From Kiritimatiellia bacterium (GTDB taxonomy: Bacteria > Verrucomicrobiota > Kiritimatiellia > RFP12 > UBA3636): DNA of 8,728 nucleotides. A model generated the notes under the pieces. It had not been told where the DNA came from and did no database searches. It saw nothing but the letters and a program-made list of their open reading frames with translations. Of the stretch, positions 5,144 through 8,728 are shown in pieces. The translations under genes were made by a program, and so were the position numbers. Numbering within the stretch: position 1 is the first letter of the stretch; every line of letters begins with the position of its first letter. The stretch covers positions 1 to 8,728 of the forward strand of contig JAEDLN010000098.1 in the NCBI GenBank assembly GCA_016295275.1. The letters are read 5' to 3'.

Positions 5144-7693
5144 TTAGGGAACGAGTCCGATGGGACCGTATTCGACGGTTCCGGAGGAGACGCCGGCCGG
5201 TTGCGGAACGCTGACGACGATTGATTTCAGCGGGAAGTGGACGAATCCGTCGTTTGCGCCGTCCCAGTGTTCGAGTTTGCGGTTGAGCGGGAAATGGAGT
5301 TGTTCCCAAGAGCCGGGCGTGGTCACCTTGCTTTTCCATTGAAGCGATTGACCTGTAGAATCGACGACGCGGAAGGTCAAGCGCTGTTTGTCGACGGCGC
5401 CGCGCACGGAAAGACAGAGGGCGGAAGCGGCTTCCACCTTCATGGGGGCGGATGCGATCACATACGGGGTTGAGCGGGCCTTGGACTTTGAGAAATCGTA
5501 TTGAAGGATTGCGATGTCGGTACCGGCGGAATCCTTTGCAATGGCAAAGGAGCCCGATCCGGTATTTTTATCGAATTTCCATGTCGTTTCACCGGAGAAG
5601 AGGGGAATAGGCGAGACGCTTTTGGGAAGAGCGGGAGCCGGCGCGGGCGGCATTGCGGGGGCGGCGGTACCGGCGGTCGGAGCAGCGGTCGGGGTGGCAG
5701 TCGGAGCAGCGGTCGGAGCGGCGGCCTGGGCGACCGGGGAAAGCGCACCTTCGATGGTTCCGGTCAGCACGAGTTCACCGGTTTTTGGATCGTACAGTTT
5801 CACCTGTGCGGGGGCGGTGGCACCGGCGGAAGCGGTCGGAGGCACGACGGGCTTGGCAGCCATAGCGGTATTGGGGTGCGCTTGATTCGTATCCGGAACG
5901 GCGGAACCGATGGCGAAAGCGCTGACGTATTCGACAAATCCCTTTTCGGTCGAAGGCGGTTTTGGGATACTGAGGCAGAAGGCTTTCAGCGGGAAGTGTG
6001 CGAAACCGTCATTGGCGCCGTCCCAGTGTTCGAGCTTGCGATTGAGCGGAAAGGAGATTTTCTCCCAACCGCCGTTTCCCTTGAGACGCGTTTTGAATTG
6101 GAGGGTTTGTCCCGTTGCATCGGTGACACGGAAGGTCAGGGGCTGCGGCGTCTGCGAGCGAGCGAGAAAGTCGATGTTTGCGGCTCCCGGCAGAGGGAGC
6201 GGAATGGTTGCCATGACGTAGGGGGTGGAGCGGGACTTTGCGGCGGAAAAGTCGTAGTGCACGCGAAGGGCCGAAAGGTTTTCTTTGGTCTGAAAGGCTT
6301 CAATCGAACCTTTGCCCGTATTGGGGATGAATGTCCACCGTGTCGCATTTTCGAATATTCCGAGGGCGGTTCCTCCGTTCGGAACGGCGGTTGGATTCAG
6401 ATTGGCTGCCTTTGGTTTTGGCGTTGTGGTGACGGAAGACACGGGTTCGCCCATTTGGGCGGAGAGGGTGCAGTAGCCGGGCATGGCCTCCAGGTGGAAA
6501 GTTTGTTTGGAGCCATTTTCGAAGGAGAGCGAAATGTCGTGCGGCCAGGTTTCATCGGGCGAGCCTTGTTGCGGAGGGGCTGTCCAGAGAACAAGCTTTC
6601 GCTCGCCTTTCCCATTTTCGCACAGGAGCACATAGTCCTGATTGGAATCGGAGTCGATTCGTTTCACGATCCGATAGCCGTTCAGGTTCTTCACGAGATC
6701 CCGGAGTGCCGAGACGGCGGGTGCCTCTGTTCCGTCGGGGTTGAAGAGGGCAAAGCCTTCCTTTCCGCCCCACTCGTACCAAACGGAGAACCGGACATTG
6801 TTGAGCTGATCCACGAGAAGCTGCCGGACGAAGTGGGCTGCCTGATAATAGAGAGCCTTATCGGCGGCGGTGCCGCTCCATCCTTCGCCGGTTGCGGTTG
6901 CCTTTGCCGCATAACCGCGTTCGGTACTGACGATGGGCATATCCGGGGCGCGGTATTTTTCCAGAAGTTTTCGCGTGACGGCGTGCCCGATTGCATGATC
7001 TTCGGGATTGCGAACGCCATAGGGATGGACGGACCAGCCGGAGATGCCGGATTTCAGAACGCCGTTTTGGAAGCAGAATTCGGTCCATTCGTAGCTTGGT
7101 TGCCAGTAATTGGAGACGGAGCCTGCGACGATGCGGCAGTTGGGATCAGCCTTCAGCATGGCGGGAACGGCCGTATTGACGAGGGCGGAGTATTCGTCCG
7201 CGTAGGGTTTGCTGTTGTGGGTTCCGTCTTTTCGCCAAAATGTCCGGACATTCGGTTCGTTCCAAATTTCGAAAATGACATCTTGTCCGGCATATTGTTT
7301 TGCGGCTGCGGCGGCAAAACGGGCAAACCCCTCCCGTCCGGCTTGTGTGAGGATTCCTCCCTTCGTTTCGTTGTACAGGGAATTTCCGCCGAAGAGGCAC
7401 GCGATGACGGTGAGATTGCGTTTTTTCGCGTGTTCCATTTCCTTTTGAAAGGCGGAGAAATCATAGACGCCCCGTTCCTTTTCGACCGCATTCCAATAGA
7501 ATCCGCGACGAACGATTTTGAAACCGAGCGAATATGCCTTATCCAAGGTTTCGACATTCCAGCAATCTGTTTTCAGCTGGACACCGAGACCCTTTGGAAT
7601 GCCTGTTTCCGGCATTTCAGCGGGAGTTGCCATAAGGGGGTTGATGGAAACCGCGCTACATAGGCCGATTGCGATCATAAGTTTATTTTTCAT
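5144..7693 (-). CDS. Secreted clan-A (GH39/PslG-like) glycoside hydrolase with duplicated C-terminal modules
   Basis: This 849-residue exported protein begins with a signal peptide (1 to about 22, MKNKLMIAIGLCSAVSI, cleavage near LMA-TPA). Residues about 35-340 form a clan GH-A TIM barrel: Glu146 in FEIWNEPN is the expected acid/base, SVHPYG follows at 221-226, and Glu258 in VSTERGY is the expected nucleophile, 112 residues on. A small beta domain follows at about 340-412. The pattern is closest to GH39 / PslG-like endoglycosidases; a GH5-type enzyme is the main alternative. Substrate cannot be told from sequence. Two related modules of about 160 residues, A (438-596) and B (691-849), share RSTPYV, TFRV.D.TGQ.LQ and the 19-residue NRKLEHWDGANDGF.HFPLK; they look like beta-sandwich, carbohydrate-binding-like domains. 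They are joined by a linker (597-690) rich in Ala, Pro and Thr. The start at 7693 was chosen over an upstream in-frame ATG (7882) because it gives a signal peptide and follows a good promoter. No Shine-Dalgarno is evident. Confidence 0.88.
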   Translation of the reverse strand: MKNKLMIAIGLCSAVSINPLMATPAEMPETGIPKGLGVQLKTDCWNVETLDKAYSLGFKIVRRGFYWNAVEKERGVYDFSAFQKEMEHAKKRNLTVIACLFGGNSLYNETKGGILTQAGREGFARFAAAAAKQYAGQDVIFEIWNEPNVRTFWRKDGTHNSKPYADEYSALVNTAVPAMLKADPNCRIVAGSVSNYWQPSYEWTEFCFQNGVLKSGISGWSVHPYGVRNPEDHAIGHAVTRKLLEKYRAPDMPIVSTERGYAAKATATGEGWSGTAADKALYYQAAHFVRQLLVDQLNNVRFSVWYEWGGKEGFALFNPDGTEAPAVSALRDLVKNLNGYRIVKRIDSDSNQDYVLLCENGKGERKLVLWTAPPQQGSPDETWPHDISLSFENGSKQTFHLEAMPGYCTLSAQMGEPVSSVTTTPKPKAANLNPTAVPNGGTALGIFENATRWTFIPNTGKGSIEAFQTKENLSALRVHYDFSAAKSRSTPYVMATIPLPLPGAANIDFLARSQTPQPLTFRVTDATGQTLQFKTRLKGNGGWEKISFPLNRKLEHWDGANDGFAHFPLKAFCLSIPKPPSTEKGFVEYVSAFAIGSAVPDTNQAHPNTAMAAKPVVPPTASAGATAPAQVKLYDPKTGELVLTGTIEGALSPVAQAAAPTAAPTATPTAAPTAGTAAPAMPPAPAPALPKSVSPIPLFSGETTWKFDKNTGSGSFAIAKDSAGTDIAILQYDFSKSKARSTPYVIASAPMKVEAASALCLSVRGAVDKQRLTFRVVDSTGQSLQWKSKVTTPGSWEQLHFPLNRKLEHWDGANDGFVHFPLKSIVVSVPQPAGVSSGTVEYGPIGLVP
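5147..5623 (-). other. Module B of the glycoside hydrolase (C-terminal copy)
   Basis: Residues about 691-849. Aligned by eye with module A it shares an opening TTWKF..NTG.GS (RWTFIPNTGKGS in A), YDFS..K.RSTPYV, LTFRV.D.TGQ.LQ.K, and the block FPLNRKLEHWDGANDGF, which is identical in both. It ends in a GTVEYG strand equivalent to GFVEYV in A, then stops at once. Confidence 0.8.
5624..5905 (-). repeat. Pro/Ala/Thr linker with APT-type repeats inside the hydrolase
   Basis: Residues about 597-690. The C-terminal half is nearly all Ala, Pro and Thr, with tandem TAAPTATPTAAPT units encoded by repeated GGTCGGAGCAGC words at about 5676-5722. The first half contains an ordered-looking insert QVKLYDPKTGELVLTGTIEG (630-649) with charged and beta-prone residues, which is unusual in such a linker. 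Confidence 0.75.
5906..6382 (-). other. Module A of the glycoside hydrolase (first copy)
   Basis: Residues about 438-596, separated from the catalytic part by a short Thr/Pro/Lys segment (421-437). It is the partner of module B. The most conserved part is also very similar at DNA level: the segments near 5985-6045 and 5225-5290 differ at scattered, mostly synonymous positions, suggesting duplication within the gene. Confidence 0.8.
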
Positions 7694-7725
7694 TGAAATG
7701 TCGGTATGAGGATGAAGAGCAGGCA

Positions 7726-7745
7726 GGGGGGGAAAAAGTTTTTTT
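7726..7745 (-). repeat. Cluster of homopolymer runs in the hydrolase leader
   Basis: On the plus strand seven G, five A, one G and seven T follow each other; the hydrolase mRNA would read A7-C-T5-C7 about 33 bases before its ATG. The A and T runs can form a short hairpin. Such runs are prone to slippage, but no frame or start codon is directly affected. Confidence 0.7.
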
Positions 7746-7762
7746 CTGGAATCTGTCTGACA

Positions 7763-7791
7763 TGTATAATCATTGTATACCATTTTGGCAA
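7763..7791 (-). promoter_or_regulatory. Sigma-70-type promoter of the hydrolase with embedded inverted repeat
   Basis: Read on the minus strand, TTGCCA (7786-7791) and TATACA (7763-7768) are exactly 17 bases apart. Transcription would start near 7756, leaving a leader of about 62 bases. The spacer and -10 hold the inverted repeat GTATA-CAATGAT-TATAC (7764-7780), and TGGTATACAA within the spacer resembles GTATAC-centred sites of FadR-subfamily GntR regulators. The boxes are direct observations; the operator role is inference. Confidence 0.6.
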
Positions 7792-7888
7792 AAAGCGAAA
7801 GTGGGTATGTGGGGAAGCTCGTTGCCAAGGTTCCCGCCAGAAGGTTCCGCTGCTCAAAAGGGCGTCGGGCCGTTCGCGGCATTTGTTT

Positions 7889-8278
7889 TCAGGAGAGCGA
7901 CAAATCGCCGTGGATTTTGAAAATGCGACCGTCGCGCTCCACATGCAGTTCCCGTCCCGGAAACCGCTGTTCAAGTTCCTTGCGCAGGAGCTCCGCCGCT
8001 TCCTCTTCGATTTTTTCGAGGACTTGTTCCGGGATAGCGGCGAGGGAAACCATTTCGACCCGGAAGAGATAGCCTTTTCCGTATTCCGAGCCAATGCCTG
8101 CCGAAAAGACGGCCGTTACCCGAAAGAGTCCGTCATATTGCGGATTGGCCGTACTGCCGCGTGCTGGGCGTGCCGGATGCAACGGATACATTCCACCGTA
8201 CTTTTCTTCCAGGCGTGTATCGATTTCGGAGAGCGCCAGCTGAAGCGTATCTTCCCAATTTTCCAATTCAATTGACAT
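7889..8278 (-). CDS. Small soluble protein, unknown function
   Basis: I do not recognise this 129-residue protein. It has no signal peptide or membrane segment and is probably cytoplasmic. Its outline is an amphipathic acidic helix (1-27), a loop rich in Pro, Arg and Ala (32-47), two or three beta strands (50-79, LFRVTAVFSAG and YLFRVEMVSLA), a long charged helix (82-105, PEQVLEKIEEEAAELLRKEL) and a closing beta hairpin (109-128). This alpha-beta pattern and its consistent codon use support a real gene. The open frame runs on upstream into the repeat block, but that part translates into repetitive His/Arg/Pro sequence and is not believable. The start at 8278 is the first Met of the ordered protein; the next upstream Met (8293) overlaps the predicted -10 box. 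It lies 195 bases upstream of the hydrolase start, which has its own promoter. Confidence 0.7.
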   Translation of the reverse strand: MSIELENWEDTLQLALSEIDTRLEEKYGGMYPLHPARPARGSTANPQYDGLFRVTAVFSAGIGSEYGKGYLFRVEMVSLAAIPEQVLEKIEEEAAELLRKELEQRFPGRELHVERDGRIFKIHGDLSLS

Positions 8279-8288
8279 CGCACACTCT

Positions 8289-8316
8289 AGCATACGGAAA
8301 AACAATATCTTTGCAA
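8289..8316 (-). promoter_or_regulatory. Candidate promoter of the 129-residue protein gene
   Basis: On the minus strand TTGCAA (8311-8316) and TATGCT (8289-8294) are 16 bases apart. The ATG at 8278 begins only ten bases after the -10 box, so the predicted mRNA would have almost no leader. The boxes are only moderately close to consensus. Confidence 0.4.
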
Positions 8317-8323
8317 GCGCGGG

Positions 8324-8396
8324 GCGGTGAGCCACCGCGGCCGGTGGGGAGCCACCGCGGGCGGTGCACCACCGCGGGCGAGCATCGCGCCGCCCG
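8324..8396. repeat. Hairpin cluster 1 of the repeat block
   Basis: Four hairpins follow each other: GCGGTG-AGC-CACCGC (8324-8338), CGGTGG-GGAG-CCACCG (8342-8357), GCGGTG-CAC-CACCGC (8361-8375) and CGGGCG/CGCCCG with a ten-base loop (8375-8396). The first recurs identically at 8472-8486 and the fourth at 8486-8507. Confidence 0.8.
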
Positions 8397-8417
8397 GGTA
8401 ATGCGCGTGCCCCGTGG
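8369..8417. repeat. 49-base direct repeat, copy 1
   Basis: Matches 8480-8528 with only two mismatches (positions 8406 and 8409), the first 37 bases being identical. The offset is 111 bases. It begins CCACCGCGGGCGAGCATCGC and ends CCCCGTGG. Confidence 0.9.
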
Positions 8418-8435
8418 CCGTGCGTAATGCGCGTG
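8409..8435. repeat. 27-base exact direct repeat, copy A
   Basis: Identical to 8603-8629, 194 bases away. It begins GCCCCGTGGCCGTGCG and ends TAATGCGCGTG. Confidence 0.9.
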
Positions 8436-8479
8436 CGAATTTTGCGGGTGTAGTAATGGCGGTAGGGCGCGGCGGTGAG

Positions 8480-8528
8480 CCACCGCGGGCGAGCATCGCG
8501 CCGCCCGGGTAATGCGTGTACCCCGTGG
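8480..8528. repeat. 49-base direct repeat, copy 2
   Basis: Partner of 8369-8417. It directly follows the hairpin arm GCGGTG and loop AGC at 8472-8480, so hairpin and direct repeat overlap. Confidence 0.9.
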
Positions 8529-8530
8529 CG

Positions 8531-8569
8531 CGTGGGTAATGCACGTGGGTAATGCGCGTGGGTAAATGG
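8531..8569. repeat. Tandem array of three 13-base units
   Basis: CGTGGGTAATGCA (8531-8543), CGTGGGTAATGCG (8544-8556) and CGTGGGTAAATGG (8557-8569) are adjacent. Further single units with the same TAATGCGCGTG word lie at 8425-8435 and 8619-8629. Confidence 0.9.
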
Positions 8570-8575
8570 CGGTAG

Positions 8576-8724
8576 GGCGCGATGTCCCCATCGCGCCGCA
8601 TCGCCCCGTGGCCGTGCGTAATGCGCGTGGGTAAATGGCGGCGCGATCATGACATCGCGCCGGGTGCGCGGCTCTGCCGCGCACCGTGCCGCGGGCGGGG
8701 AGCCCCCGCTGGCAAGCCGCGGCA
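8576..8724. repeat. Hairpin cluster 2 of the repeat block
   Basis: Perfect stems are: GGCGCGATG-TCCC-CATCGCGCC (8576-8597), CGGCGCGAT-CATGAC-ATCGCGCCG (8639-8662), GTGCGCGGC-TCT-GCCGCGCAC (8664-8684), and an outer stem TGCCGCGG/CCGCGGCA (8687-8724) enclosing GCGGGG-AGC-CCCCGC (8695-8709). Confidence 0.85.
8603..8629. repeat. 27-base exact direct repeat, copy B
   Basis: Identical to 8409-8435. It is followed by GGTAAATGGCGG, a word also found at 8561-8572. Confidence 0.9.
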
Positions 8725-8728
8725 TGCA

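Larger units (their letters stand above)
8317..8728. repeat. GC-rich non-coding block of direct repeats and hairpins
   Basis: About 410 bases without a credible gene, running to the end of the window. It is very rich in GC and made of recurring words (CACCGCGGGCG, ATCGCGCCG, TAATGCGCGTG, AAATGGCGG) assembled into hairpins, direct repeats and a short tandem array, annotated separately. It most resembles REP/BIME-like or MITE-like intergenic repeats. Translation on the minus strand gives repetitive His, Arg, Pro and Ala runs unlike a real protein. The contig may end here because the assembler could not pass the repeat. Confidence 0.8.

Noticed and set aside
5501..7663. A 720-codon open frame on the plus strand opposite the glycosidase
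   Set aside because: It is in exact codon-on-codon antisense register with the hydrolase, so its stops would need Leu TTA/CTA or Ser TCA codons in the real gene, which are rare here. Its product is Gly/Arg-rich without domains.
7827..7848. Direct repeat AAGGTTCC twice, 14 bases apart, between the 129-residue gene and the hydrolase
   Set aside because: Eight bases only, and no relation to the promoter boxes; likely chance.
8279..8725. Upstream extension of the 129-residue gene through the repeat block
   Set aside because: It translates repeat DNA into His/Tyr/Arg/Pro-rich runs and crosses the candidate promoter; a start at 8278 fits the ordered protein.
8317..8728. CRISPR array
   Set aside because: Repeat units differ in length and spacing, spacers are themselves repetitive, and no cas gene is present.

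Overview
The window looks like a piece of a Gram-negative chromosome from the PVC group, most likely Verrucomicrobiota (for example an uncultured Opitutae- or Kiritimatiellae-like gut bacterium). The reasons are a secreted protein with autotransporter-associated beta-strand (PATR-type) repeats but no autotransporter barrel, a DUF481 outer-membrane protein, a LysM lipoprotein, weak or absent Shine-Dalgarno sequences at most starts, and mixed GC content. This assignment is inference; there is no rRNA or other marker gene. I found no tRNA, rRNA, transposase, integrase or CRISPR array.

Layout. The left edge (1-60) is a G-rich low-complexity stretch. On the plus strand come a two-LysM lipoprotein (134-1057), a class I mannose-6-phosphate isomerase manA (1207-2190) and, one base later, a small single-pass membrane protein (2192-2599). 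A strong hairpin terminator (2618-2662) lies where the two strands converge. On the minus strand, read right to left, are a 129-residue unknown cytoplasmic protein (7889-8278), a large secreted clan-A glycoside hydrolase with two copies of an unrecognised C-terminal module (5144-7693), the PATR-type protein (3631-5082) and the DUF481 beta-barrel protein (2694-3500). The right edge (about 8317-8728) is a GC-rich non-coding block of direct repeats, tandem 13-mers and hairpins.

How the genes may work together. The three neighbouring minus-strand genes all encode exported products: a glycosidase, a beta-helix/beta-solenoid-like surface protein and an outer-membrane barrel. They could form a cell-surface polysaccharide locus led by one good sigma-70-type promoter whose spacer carries a GTATAC-type inverted repeat. 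ManA links fructose-6-phosphate and mannose-6-phosphate, and so feeds GDP-mannose and polysaccharide precursors, but nothing in the sequence ties it directly to the glycosidase locus.

I see no clear evidence of a wholly new defence or mobile system. The parts most worth a second look are the hairpin repeat block on the right, the duplicated module of the hydrolase, and the surface locus with its promoter-embedded palindrome.
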